Shown piece by piece: positions 23,320 to 30,913 of a stretch of 35,029 bases of DNA. Positions within the stretch are counted from its first letter, which is position 1. The number at the start of each line of letters is the position of its first letter. A model generated the notes under the pieces. It was not told the DNA's origin. It saw nothing but the letters and a program-made list of their open reading frames with translations, and ran no database searches. The stretch comes from Laspinema sp. D2d (GTDB taxonomy: Bacteria; Cyanobacteriota; Cyanobacteriia; Cyanobacteriales; Laspinemataceae). Position numbers and translations under genes: made by a program. Location of the stretch: the NCBI RefSeq assembly GCF_025370755.1, contig NZ_JAMXFC010000053.1, positions 1 through 35,029 on the forward strand. The letters run 5' to 3'.

Positions 23320-26229
23320 ATGACTAACTCAATCCTAGCGCAATCTACTGCATCTACGTCGGGTTACGAGAGTTCAAGAGATCGCCAATTGGTAGATCTC
23401 AGCCAATACACAGATCGCCTCACGCCTACCTCCAAGGGAAAATATGAATGCCCGGTGTGCGGAGGGAAAAACTTAAGTTACAGCCGGACCGAGCCGACCA
23501 AATTCAAATGCTTTTCAGGGGATTGCGACTCCCTAGAGATCCTCAAGGCGATCGCGCCAGAACGCTTCGAGAAGGGTCAGGCCAACAAAACCAAGACCAT
23601 CAAGCGCTCGCCTGCTAAAAAAGCGAAACCCGCACCTATCCCCGAATCGGGAGAGTTAGCCCGACTCCAGTGCAAGCCGACTCCACCTCAGAAACACCAG
23701 GATAGCAAAGGGACTCATACCACCTACCCTTACAGCAACACCCAGTGGGTGATCCGACTCGACCCCGCGAACGGCAACAAAAAGCGCTTTACCCCTTATC
23801 ACATCAACGAAGCAGGCCAAACTATCGCGAAAAAGGGCGACAAGCCCTGGCCCCTTTATAAGGAAGAGGAAGCAATTGCCGAAGGAGTTGGGAAATGGAT
23901 TCTCTGGGTTGAGGGAGAGAAATGCGCGGATGCTTCTCGTTGGCTTCAGTTTGTGACGGTCACCCCTTCAGGCAGTGCATCTACCGGCGAAACAGAAGCT
24001 GCAATTCTGAGACTCCAAAAGGCCGGGATTGCAGGGATTGCCCTGATCCGGGACATGGATTCCACAGGGGAAAAGAAGGCAGCTCATATTGCCCAAATCT
24101 GCCATCGGTGGGGAATCCCAGTCATAGATCTGGCGGATTATCTTGACATCCCCGACAATCAAGATATCGCAGACTTAGTGAAGGCAGAGATGGAGAACCG
24201 AGAGGAACTAATTAAAAAACTCAACAGGGCATACGGGATCGCCCTGGGAGAGACTCGCCAGCTAATCGAAAACTTGCCAGACAACCACGATGGCAAAAAG
24301 CCTCAAAAGAAAAGCGCCAGCGATTATGCACAAGAATTGTTTGGCGAATGGCGAGATCGCCTAGCATGGGACATCCAGGCGGGCGAGTGGAAGTGGTACG
24401 GAGTCGAGAAGCCCGGATTATGGTCCCGGTGCGATGTGGTGGAGGTCCATGCAGTCATCCAGGCTTGCCTAGATCGTCAAGGGAAAAGCTATGGAGCCGG
24501 ACTGGTAGCATCCATTGAGCGGTTGATGCGGGCCAAATTTAAGGTTAAAACATTCGATGCAGACCCCAAACTCATCCCGTTTGTTGACGGCGTTTTTAAT
24601 CTTCAAAGCAACTCATTTGGCGAACACGCTCCCGGATACCGACTAACTTGGCAGCTACCCCGACGGTATCACTCACCGGAGGCTGGAGACTTTGGTTCGA
24701 TTGCCCAATGGCTTGACTTCGTGACCTATGGCGATCGCAAAAGGCAGCGAATGATTGAGTGTTTCATCGCCGCCGGGATCCGGGGCATGAGCCACCTGCA
24801 CAAATTTTTGTTTCTCATCGGCAAAGGTGGGACGGGGAAATCCACTTTAGTGCGCCTGATTGAGGCGATCGCCGGTGAAGAAAATTGCTGGAATGGCACA
24901 ATCGCCGGACTGTCAGACAAGCATGAAATTATTGACCTGCTAGGGAAACGGTTCGCGATCCATGATGATCAGGATTCGATCCGCTCTTGTGGTCTGTCCG
25001 AGTTCAAGAAAAGCACCGGAGGGATGAAACTCCGAGGACGACACCTCCATCAAAACCCGGTAGAATTCGCTCCCACTGCCTTGCACGTCGTCACCGCCAA
25101 CTACGCGATATTTCACGGTTCGGAGAGCCAGGGAACATGGCTATCTCGGCGGATTATCACAATGGCGTTTGATCGCGAAGGCGGCCCCCAGGTGCAAGCT
25201 CTTGAACGAAAATTCAAAGCTGAATTACCGGCCTTCACCCGCTATCTGCTGTCAATTTCCTCCGAGGAAATTGAGGCGACGTTGCGCGGCGGGGGAAATG
25301 ATATTGCAATGTCCCCAGCCTTTTGGGAGAGCAAGCTCAGGGATTCACTCCCAGCTTGGGTCAATGATCATCTCATCTTAGATCCATTCGCGAAAATCCA
25401 GGTGGGTGCTAATTGTGACGAGTGGAAGTCAGAAGCGTACAACCCAGAAGCATCCACTCTATTTGGCGCTTACAATCACTACTGCCGAGGGGCCGGGGTG
25501 AAGTCAGCGCTGAACCTCACCAATTTCACCCCGACTCTCAAAGAACTTTTCGAGTCACTGGGTTGGAATATCGAGGTGAAACGCTCCTCTAAGGGTCGAT
25601 ATTTTCAGGGCATCCGGTTGAGAAGAGAAGATGAACAGTCCCCGACGGTGCTAGAGACATTGACATCAACAGTGCTGAGTGTCGGGTCTAGTGTTGGGGG
25701 TAGTGTCGGGTTAGTGTCGGGTACAGAATCCTTGCTAGGCAAGGATAGTGTCGGGTATGTCGGGTTAACTTCAACTATAGAGGAGTTGAAAAATGAAGTG
25801 GTTAACTCATCTTCCCCGCAAGATGAAAAAATCAAAAATATAGTGGTATATGAGGATGAACAACCCAACATCCCCGACACTATCTCCACTGGGCAGGGGT
25901 TTCAACCCGACACTCAACCCCATATCCGACCCGACACTCAACCCGACACTCAGCCTGGTGACGAGGAGTTAAGCCCTGAATCAACACCACGTCATTTAGC
26001 AATGGAAGCCCACTCTTTAGTAAAAGAACTGGTTGCTCAAGGGGTAGCAAGCCATCAGCAGTTACGAGAATTTGTCAGCCGCCGCTATGGGAGACTTACT
26101 AAATTCGCAATGACCCGAGAAGAGTTGGAAGATTTGCTCCGGCTGTTAAAGCTGTATGGTCCGGCTATCTGCTCTCGTGTCACCGGCGAGTTCAACCCAC
26201 CGACTCAGATTCCGCTAGACCTCGGGTGA
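23320..26229 (+). CDS. Plasmid primase-helicase (zinc finger, Toprim, D5-type SF3 helicase)
   Basis: 969 residues. A zinc finger at 44-69 (CPVC, then CFSGDC) and a Toprim-like region (WVEGE at 196-200, DMDSTG at 245-250) form the primase part. The SF3 helicase shows Walker A GKGGTGKST at 501-509, Walker B-like FAIHDDQD at 545-552, motif C VVTANYAIF at 590-598 and the arginine-finger region SRRIITMAF at 609-617. This plan matches phage P4 alpha-like and D5-type replication proteins, so it is the likely initiator and primase of the replicon. GGAGG lies 4 bases before the ATG. Residues about 787-878 are low-complexity and encoded by AGTGTCGGG repeats. The C-terminal 90 residues form a small helical domain. 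Confidence 0.93.
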   Translation: MTNSILAQSTASTSGYESSRDRQLVDLSQYTDRLTPTSKGKYECPVCGGKNLSYSRTEPTKFKCFSGDCDSLEILKAIAPERFEKGQANKTKTIKRSPAKKAKPAPIPESGELARLQCKPTPPQKHQDSKGTHTTYPYSNTQWVIRLDPANGNKKRFTPYHINEAGQTIAKKGDKPWPLYKEEEAIAEGVGKWILWVEGEKCADASRWLQFVTVTPSGSASTGETEAAILRLQKAGIAGIALIRDMDSTGEKKAAHIAQICHRWGIPVIDLADYLDIPDNQDIADLVKAEMENREELIKKLNRAYGIALGETRQLIENLPDNHDGKKPQKKSASDYAQELFGEWRDRLAWDIQAGEWKWYGVEKPGLWSRCDVVEVHAVIQACLDRQGKSYGAGLVASIERLMRAKFKVKTFDADPKLIPFVDGVFNLQSNSFGEHAPGYRLTWQLPRRYHSPEAGDFGSIAQWLDFVTYGDRKRQRMIECFIAAGIRGMSHLHKFLFLIGKGGTGKSTLVRLIEAIAGEENCWNGTIAGLSDKHEIIDLLGKRFAIHDDQDSIRSCGLSEFKKSTGGMKLRGRHLHQNPVEFAPTALHVVTANYAIFHGSESQGTWLSRRIITMAFDREGGPQVQALERKFKAELPAFTRYLLSISSEEIEATLRGGGNDIAMSPAFWESKLRDSLPAWVNDHLILDPFAKIQVGANCDEWKSEAYNPEASTLFGAYNHYCRGAGVKSALNLTNFTPTLKELFESLGWNIEVKRSSKGRYFQGIRLRREDEQSPTVLETLTSTVLSVGSSVGGSVGLVSGTESLLGKDSVGYVGLTSTIEELKNEVVNSSSPQDEKIKNIVVYEDEQPNIPDTISTGQGFQPDTQPHIRPDTQPDTQPGDEELSPESTPRHLAMEAHSLVKELVAQGVASHQQLREFVSRRYGRLTKFAMTREELEDLLRLLKLYGPAICSRVTGEFNPPTQIPLDLG
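25678..25950. repeat. Iteron-like nonamers, candidate origin inside the primase gene
   Basis: Four perfect direct copies of AGTGTCGGG (25678, 25702, 25713, 25747) plus near-copies at 25690 and 25757 lie on the left. Four perfect inverted copies, CCCGACACT (25873, 25906, 25930, 25942), lie on the right. Between them about 25765-25860 is AT-rich and holds TTCAACT/AGTTGAA and CATCTT/AAGATG hairpins. This layout resembles an iteron origin within an initiator gene, as in phage lambda O. Confidence 0.85.
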
Positions 26230-26440
26230 TTCTTCTCCGTGGCTGCCACCTCGTTGCGAGGCTCGACCAAAATCGCTGAAATGACTTCAACCCGTTTGGA
26301 GCCTTACCTCCTTACCAGGTAGGGGTTCAGCTTTTGAGTTCTCCCTTTCAGATGGTCGGTCTGGCGACAAAATCTATGAGCATCGCAAATCGCTTCTGGA
26401 CTCTGCTCAACATTAGTAAATGGATGTTTGGAATGGATAA

Positions 26441-26776
26441 TTATCCGACTGAGTATTCAGTGAATTGCCGTTTAAAGGGGGAGTGAAACCCAATGACAAT
26501 ATCAGAATTGGGTACACCCATTTTAACTAATTGTTCAGCCACCGAGTCTTCAGTCCCGTTATACTGAATCCAAATTTTACCCTTTTCAATATCAAAGTGC
26601 ATCACCGGACCAAATACCCGTTTATCTCCCTGCCACCCTACATAATTTAGCTGATAGTGGTCATTTTCACTATCAAAAATAAGCTGGGTTTTTACCGCCT
26701 CTACATTCCTAGAAAATTGAGCGTGTTCCTGCAAAATTTGCTTGACAATTTGTCGATAACGTGCTAACTTATGCAT
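26441..26776 (-). CDS. xisI: XisI-family protein
   Basis: 111 residues from the ATG at 26776 (an upstream GTG adds two). The family pattern is clear: YRQIVKQILQEHAQ, TQLIFDSENDHYQLNYVGWQ, HFDIEKGKIWIQYNGTED and IVIGFHSPFKRQFTEYSVG. XisI was first described as a factor controlling excision of the fdxN element in heterocystous cyanobacteria; homologues are widespread and usually follow xisH. The start lies within the end of a frameshifted upstream frame (26764-26896), so the usual partner appears damaged or replaced. No excision element is identifiable nearby. Confidence 0.92.
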   Translation of the reverse strand: MHKLARYRQIVKQILQEHAQFSRNVEAVKTQLIFDSENDHYQLNYVGWQGDKRVFGPVMHFDIEKGKIWIQYNGTEDSVAEQLVKMGVPNSDIVIGFHSPFKRQFTEYSVG

Positions 26777-26896
26777 GACCAAATTTCCTCTAATTTAGGG
26801 TCATAAACTACCAATTTAACCTGATAGCGAATAGAATTAATTTCGCTTCCCCCTGGGATAACCTTTTTTTATGGTGTAAACTAACTCTTCTTCCAT
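26764..26896 (-). pseudogene. Frameshifted short ORF upstream of xisI
   Basis: From an ATG at 26896 the frame reads MEEELVYTIKK, then meets seven A residues (26870-26864). Removing one A continues as VIPGGSEINSIRYQVKLVVY then DPKLEEIWSCIS, ending at TAG that overlaps the xisI start. Both halves look coding in different frames. The QVKLVVYDPKLEEI end is reminiscent of XisH C-termini, weakly. It is either a genuine frameshift, a sequencing error in the homopolymer, or slippage-dependent. Confidence 0.5.
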
Positions 26897-27006
26897 TGGA
26901 TTAATTTTCCTTTAAATAGATCAAGTCATCGCCGAGGAAACTTCCGGAATGATGGCGAGATATTAGCTAGTTGTTGCCAGACAAGAATTGCCTAAAGTAT
27001 CTCAAA

Positions 27007-27507
27007 TCAGGGCAACTCTAAATTGGCTATCTGCTTTAACCGCTCACTTTCCACTTGAACCTCGGCCATTAAGTCATCCCAGTCATCCGGTGGATAGCCG
27101 CTGTTCAGCATTTTCTGAAAAACTCGGTAAGCATCTCTCTTACTCTGATACGCCCGTTTTGAGTTCTCATCATTGACCCAGACAAAAACCAGGATTTTGC
27201 TGTCTTGGTGATATCGAAAAAATAATCGGTACTGTTGAAAAAACTTAGCTCGAAACCAATGCTTATATTCATCTCCGAGAGTAGACCCTTGGCGATATTC
27301 GTTCCGAGTTGGATCTTGAGGAATGACCTCAAATGCCAACTTAGCAATTGCAGCTAAACGTTTGGTCGCATTTTTGTCTCGATAACCTAGAGGGTCCTTC
27401 TGACGCAAATTTTCAACCTGTGTCAGAAGCTGCTCAATCTGCTCGATAAAAAGAGGATGGGCGAAGATAGTCCATCCATTAATCACTAACGGCCCATCGT
27501 CAGACAA
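27007..27507 (-). CDS. yhaV: YhaV-family RelE-like toxin
   Basis: 166 residues with the YhaV signature: VINGWTIFAHPLFIEQIEQL at the start, then DPTRNEYRQGSTLGDEYKHW, RAKFFQQYRLFFRYH and ILVFVWVNDENSKRAYQSKR. YhaV is a ribosome-dependent mRNA interferase neutralised by PrlF. The start is TTG (27507), two bases after the antitoxin stop; no in-frame ATG lies upstream. The gene is complete and the toxin probably active. Confidence 0.9.
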   Translation of the reverse strand: MSDDGPLVINGWTIFAHPLFIEQIEQLLTQVENLRQKDPLGYRDKNATKRLAAIAKLAFEVIPQDPTRNEYRQGSTLGDEYKHWFRAKFFQQYRLFFRYHQDSKILVFVWVNDENSKRAYQSKRDAYRVFQKMLNSGYPPDDWDDLMAEVQVESERLKQIANLELP

Positions 27508-27509
27508 TC

Positions 27510-27848
27510 TTATTCATCCTCCTCGGGTAGGGAGGCATTCAAATCAATCGCCACATCACCGACCAAAGACTGAACCCGACTAACTAAATCCGAGTTAATG
27601 GTTGTCAAGTGCTGAGGATTATTTTCGAGATCTCGTGCCAAAAAACTCAGAAACTTCTCCAATACCGGATCGGTTTCGCTCTCGTTGGGATCCGCACGAG
27701 AAATCACCACCTGGCCGTTAGAGAGGATATGATAGCTGATTTTATCGAGCTTCTTCAGGCCCAGTACATTACGAACCGACTCGGGGACGGTCGTTTGATA
27801 ACGAGCAGTCAGCTTAGATTCTAAGCGTTGGATAGGTTGGGCAGTCAT
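27510..27848 (-). CDS. prlF: PrlF-type antitoxin
   Basis: 112 residues. The N-terminal swapped-hairpin (AbrB-like) DNA-binding region reads LTARYQTTVPESVRNVLGLK and KISYHILSNGQVVISR, as in PrlF (SohA) antitoxins. The acidic C-terminus (DLNASLPEEDE) would contact the toxin. It is immediately followed by yhaV, giving a standard PrlF-YhaV module. It probably represses its own promoter in the 27849-28040 gap, where no clear operator was picked out. Confidence 0.9.
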   Translation of the reverse strand: MTAQPIQRLESKLTARYQTTVPESVRNVLGLKKLDKISYHILSNGQVVISRADPNESETDPVLEKFLSFLARDLENNPQHLTTINSDLVSRVQSLVGDVAIDLNASLPEEDE

Positions 27849-28040
27849 AGTAAGTTCCTTCGCAGCTTCAGGGCTTGTAACCTGCTCGGATACGCCTTAT
27901 CTTTAGGGTAATGCAATTGCATTGTCTTGTCAAGAAAAGTCCCCTTCACTGCAAGCGGTCTTCATCACGCCTACTGAAGCCAAAGGAGTCTAACGACCCC
28001 GGGGAAGCTATCCGCCGCCTTACCAGGACAGCCCTAGAGG

Positions 28041-28084
28041 TGACAAACTGTCGGTATAATATTAAAACTACCGACAGTTTGTCA
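28041..28084 (+). promoter_or_regulatory. Perfect 16-bp inverted repeat, likely AbiEi operator
   Basis: TGACAAACTGTCGGTA (28041-28056) and TACCGACAGTTTGTCA (28069-28084) are perfect reverse complements around a 12-bp AT-rich centre. The motif TATAAT (28055-28060), a good -10 box, overlaps the left arm. It lies 42 bp before the ATG of the AbiEi-like gene. AbiEi-type antitoxins are known to repress their own promoters through inverted repeats. Confidence 0.85.
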
Positions 28085-28125
28085 TAGGTGTTGGGATATT
28101 AGAGTACGCAGCGGTCAAACTCAAA

Positions 28126-28731
28126 ATGGAAAACCCATCTAGCTCAAAGCAGGTGTTGCAACTGGCCCGAGATAACCCGCTGATTCGCTCCCGCGACCTG
28201 AGAGAGCGCGGGATCCATCCGGAGTCTCTGCGGCGACTTGAACAGCAGGGGATGCTCGTCAGGGCAGGGCGTGGAATTTACACGCTTCCTCAGAATGACC
28301 TAACCGAAAATCAAAGCCAGATTGAAGCCTGTGCGCGGGTTCCTCATGGGATAATTTGTCTGCTTTCTGCACTTCGGTTTCATGGACTCACAACCCAGGC
28401 TCCTTTTGAAGTTTGGATGGCGATCGCCAACAAAGCACGCCCTCCAAAAGACAATATTCTCCCTTTGCGGATTGTTTATATGTCAGGCAAAGCTTTGAGT
28501 GAAGGGATAGAGGAGCATGACTGTGCGGGGCTGCCGGTGAAAGTGTACAGCGTTGCCAAGACAGTCGCGGATTGTTTTAAATACCGTCACAAAATTGGGA
28601 TGGACGTAGCGCTTGAAGCTCTACGTGAATCCTGGAATGGCAATCGCTGCACCATAGATGAACTCTGGCATTATGCTCAAATCTGTCGCGTAGCTCGCGT
28701 TATGTATCCCTACCTAGAATCACTAACATGA
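28126..28731 (+). CDS. AbiEi-family antitoxin/regulator without partner
   Basis: 201 residues. The N-terminal winged-helix domain (NPLIRSRDLRERGIHPESLR, RLEQQGMLVRAGRGIYTLP) is typical of AbiEi_4 proteins. The rest (VPHGIICLLSALRFHGLTTQ, VYSVAKTVADCFKYRHKIGM) matches the family's C-terminal domain. In a type IV AbiE system it is followed by the nucleotidyltransferase toxin AbiEii, but here the next ORF is a small unrelated protein and no AbiEii sequence is seen. It is either an orphan regulator or a remnant of a lost toxin pair. The perfect palindrome upstream is its probable binding site. Confidence 0.88.
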   Translation: MENPSSSKQVLQLARDNPLIRSRDLRERGIHPESLRRLEQQGMLVRAGRGIYTLPQNDLTENQSQIEACARVPHGIICLLSALRFHGLTTQAPFEVWMAIANKARPPKDNILPLRIVYMSGKALSEGIEEHDCAGLPVKVYSVAKTVADCFKYRHKIGMDVALEALRESWNGNRCTIDELWHYAQICRVARVMYPYLESLT

Positions 28732-28913
28732 GGAACCTATCTGCCTCTGTTTGTCAGAAGCTACAAAATTTTTCTAAGCCGTAAAAGATGAGGTCGTTCC
28801 ACCCAACCCTTTTTGAGATTAACATGGAGACAAGAGGCATTCGATTACGAACAGCGAAATCATCAAAATGAACGATGAGGGGGCAGTTTTTAGCGCCCCA
28901 GGAGAAGAGGGAT

Positions 28914-29114
28914 ATGTCTTTAGTTTCTCACGAACAAATGCCCGAGCGTTCTGTCTCGACCTTGAAAGAAGAATGGTCAGCCCAACCCGTGTTGAAACCT
29001 GAGCAGGTTAGAGCCGGAGTTAACACAATAATGACCCATGAGCAGCGGATAAAATTTTGGAAAAATTCCCCATTTGCTGAACGTTTTGGATTTGTTAAAA
29101 AATCCTCACCTTAA
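28914..29114 (+). CDS. Small hypothetical protein
   Basis: 66 residues from the ATG at 28914, preceded by AGGAG and AGAGG; an upstream ATG at 28875 is not supported by a ribosome binding site. The sequence (MSLVSHEQMPERSVSTLKEE, VRAGVNTIMTHEQRIKFWKN, SPFAERFGFVKK) is charged and helical. No family is recognised. A good terminator at 29138 follows, supporting expression. Confidence 0.5.
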   Translation: MSLVSHEQMPERSVSTLKEEWSAQPVLKPEQVRAGVNTIMTHEQRIKFWKNSPFAERFGFVKKSSP

Positions 29115-29518
29115 GAAAATTCAGACCCAACTAACCCAACCCCTCCCCGTGCGAGGGGTTTTCTATGAGGGAAAATTGCCCTCCAATACGCCAGTATCCG
29201 GATAGGCAGCTTCTAATGGATGTCATTTTCTAGGATTGACTTGACTGAGGTATGAATCCATTTTGGGTTGCCCCGCTTTGTTTTGACCTCCATCTTAGTC
29301 AGGATAGCGGATATCGCCCGTAACGATTTCTCCTCGCCCCTGAGTCGTTGATAGAATCAATCAATCTTGTAGTAGATCTAAGCCCAAAGGCTTGCCTCTA
29401 AATCTCACCAATAGATATCAGATTGAAATGGCTTACGATATTTCTGGGATTACCTCCTTGGGCAAGCGTTCCCCGTTTTTTATGTGTTAGTAAAAGTTTA
29501 AATCGTTCATAGTCTTTC
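29115..29518. other. Intergenic region between convergent genes
   Basis: Apart from the terminator at 29138-29162 I see no gene, repeat or structured element in this 400-base gap. Confidence 0.5.
29138..29162 (+). terminator. Plus-strand intrinsic terminator
   Basis: AACCCCTC and GAGGGGTT form an 8-bp stem with a 7-base loop, followed by TT and C. It ends the 28914 transcript; the T-tract is short. Confidence 0.65.
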
Positions 29519-30238
29519 CTAGCCCGAGTGAATATCATTTTCCAGGATGCCTTTAATGGTTGCAGCGTACCACTGTTTACCCCCTCGTTTGGTTTTATAC
29601 CCCAACTCGGTTAATTTGGCCGCGATGGTTCGCAAGCTGGCCCCATCACCCCTCATCTGATGAATCAGTGAAATCGCCTCTTGCTCGTTAGCATCAGGGG
29701 TCATCTTCCCCGTTTCATCTACTTGGTAACCATAAACCGGACGGCTATAAGCCTGTTTATTCGCTTTCTTGTGTTGCAGCGCGTCGCGGGTTCGTTGCTT
29801 ACACAGATTCCGTTCTAGCTCGGCAAAACCCGCGACCATTGTCAGCATCATTCTCCCCATCGGGCTGGAACTATCCAGACTCATCCCATTGAAATCCAGA
29901 AGATGGAGTGATGCCCCCAGCTTGTCCCATTGGTCGAGGGAAGTGAGGGCATCCGCCGCGTTTCTAAAAAGTCTATCCAGTTTGACGGCGACAATATTTC
30001 TGACGGTTTTAGACCGGACTAACTCCACTAATTGGGAACCCCCAGGACGGGTTGATAAAAACTTGCCCGCGCTGACCCCCTCATCAATTAGGGTCTGGAC
30101 CACGGTTAATCCCTGTTGTTGGCAGTAGGCAGTCAACTTTTCAACTTGAGCGGGTATAGATACTCCCTCTTTCGCTTGTTCTTCAGTGGAGACTCTAATG
30201 TAAAGAGCGGTGCTATTGTCAAATCCTTTGGAGGTCAT
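29519..30238 (-). CDS. Serine recombinase (resolvase/invertase type)
   Basis: 239 residues. The catalytic domain begins ALYIRVSTEEQ with the nucleophilic serine at 17, and continues with PAQVEKLTAYCQQQGLTVVQ, the VKLDRLFRNAADAL block and MLTMVAGFAELERNLCKQRT. The C-terminal part (SRPVYGYQVDETGKM, LRTIAAKLTELGYKTKRGGK) contains a Recombinase-like region but is short for a large serine integrase. It could resolve plasmid multimers or drive a small element. No flanking att-like repeats were recognised. Confidence 0.9.
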   Translation of the reverse strand: MTSKGFDNSTALYIRVSTEEQAKEGVSIPAQVEKLTAYCQQQGLTVVQTLIDEGVSAGKFLSTRPGGSQLVELVRSKTVRNIVAVKLDRLFRNAADALTSLDQWDKLGASLHLLDFNGMSLDSSSPMGRMMLTMVAGFAELERNLCKQRTRDALQHKKANKQAYSRPVYGYQVDETGKMTPDANEQEAISLIHQMRGDGASLRTIAAKLTELGYKTKRGGKQWYAATIKGILENDIHSG

Positions 30239-30393
30239 CAGGGGTGGGACTCATCATGAGAGAATTGGGTGGAGCCATCGGGGGGATGGAGTGGAGCCTT
30301 TTTGGGGTCGAATGTAAACAAAGGTTCCCTTATGTACATCAGTTTACCTTAAATTGAGTAGAACCCACCTGCCCTCAAACGAGGGGAATCGCG

Positions 30394-30474
30394 ACTGTAT
30401 CGGCAATTCCCCCTTTTAGTAATACACTTGTATTGGCAACACTGTATTGACACTGTATGCTAACCGTATCGACG
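30394..30474 (+). repeat. TGTAT(T/C)G operator-like repeats upstream of an RHH gene
   Basis: Five related boxes: ACTGTATCGGC (30394), ACTTGTATTGG (30426), ACTGTATTGAC (30441), ACTGTATGCTA (30452) and ACCGTATCGAC (30463). The last three are exactly 11 bp apart, about one helical turn. They end 16 bp before the ATG at 30491, the position for autoregulation by the RHH product. Confidence 0.75.
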
Positions 30475-30490
30475 TGGGGAACGACAAGCA

Positions 30491-30775
30491 ATGACCCGAA
30501 AACCAATTTCACTTCGGATGGAGCCGGAACAGTGGCAATCTTTTGTGGCCCTTTGCCAGGATGAGGGGACCACCGCCACGGAACAGATTTCCATTTTTAT
30601 TCGCCAGTGCCTCGCGATGGGTTTGCCTCTTTGCGATGAGGATTTGGATGTCAGGGAGTCGAACCGGATCAACAACCGCATCAATTCTGTGGAGGAAAAA
30701 ATCGGGTTGGCGCTGGCGGAACTTCGCTTACGGCTGACTGAGTTGGAGGAAGAAAACGAACGTCTACAAAATTAA
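30491..30775 (+). CDS. Ribbon-helix-helix type DNA-binding protein with coiled coil
   Basis: 94 residues. RKPISLRMEPEQWQSFVALC gives the beta strand and first helix of an RHH (CopG/Arc-like) fold, continued by EGTTATEQISIFIRQCLAMG. The C-terminal 40 residues (VEEKIGLALAELRLRLTELE, EENERLQN) form a dimerising coiled coil. The protein probably binds the TGTAT(T/C)G boxes just upstream and represses its own gene. It is followed by a second RHH-type gene and by the relaxase, so it may belong to mobilisation or partition control. Confidence 0.78.
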   Translation: MTRKPISLRMEPEQWQSFVALCQDEGTTATEQISIFIRQCLAMGLPLCDEDLDVRESNRINNRINSVEEKIGLALAELRLRLTELEEENERLQN

Positions 30776-30777
30776 AT

Positions 30778-30813
30778 ATTAGTCTAGGTATTAGTCTAGG
30801 TATTAGTCTACAT
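30778..30813 (+). repeat. Three tandem 12-bp units with AGTCTA
   Basis: ATTAGTCTAGGT occurs twice, then ATTAGTCTACAT, directly after the stop of the 30491 gene. The core TAGTCTA is the reverse complement of the TAGACTA-type core of the GTAGAC array, in opposite orientation. Confidence 0.9.
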
Positions 30814-30828
30814 GCGTGGGAGACTGCT

Positions 30829-30860
30829 GCTGCAACCCCAGCAAAACTAGGGGTTGCAGC
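30829..30860 (+). other. Perfect 11-bp hairpin within the repeat region
   Basis: GCTGCAACCCC (30829-30839) and GGGGTTGCAGC (30850-30860) form a perfect stem with a 10-base loop. No T-tract follows, so it is not an ordinary terminator. It sits between the 12-bp tandem units and the GTAGAC array, where a protein-bound or single-strand structure such as a transfer or replication signal would fit. Confidence 0.6.
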
Positions 30861-30913
30861 CGGAAGAGTTACAATTGCAGGGGGATTCCGTTGGGATGGC
30901 TGTCGGATTGATT

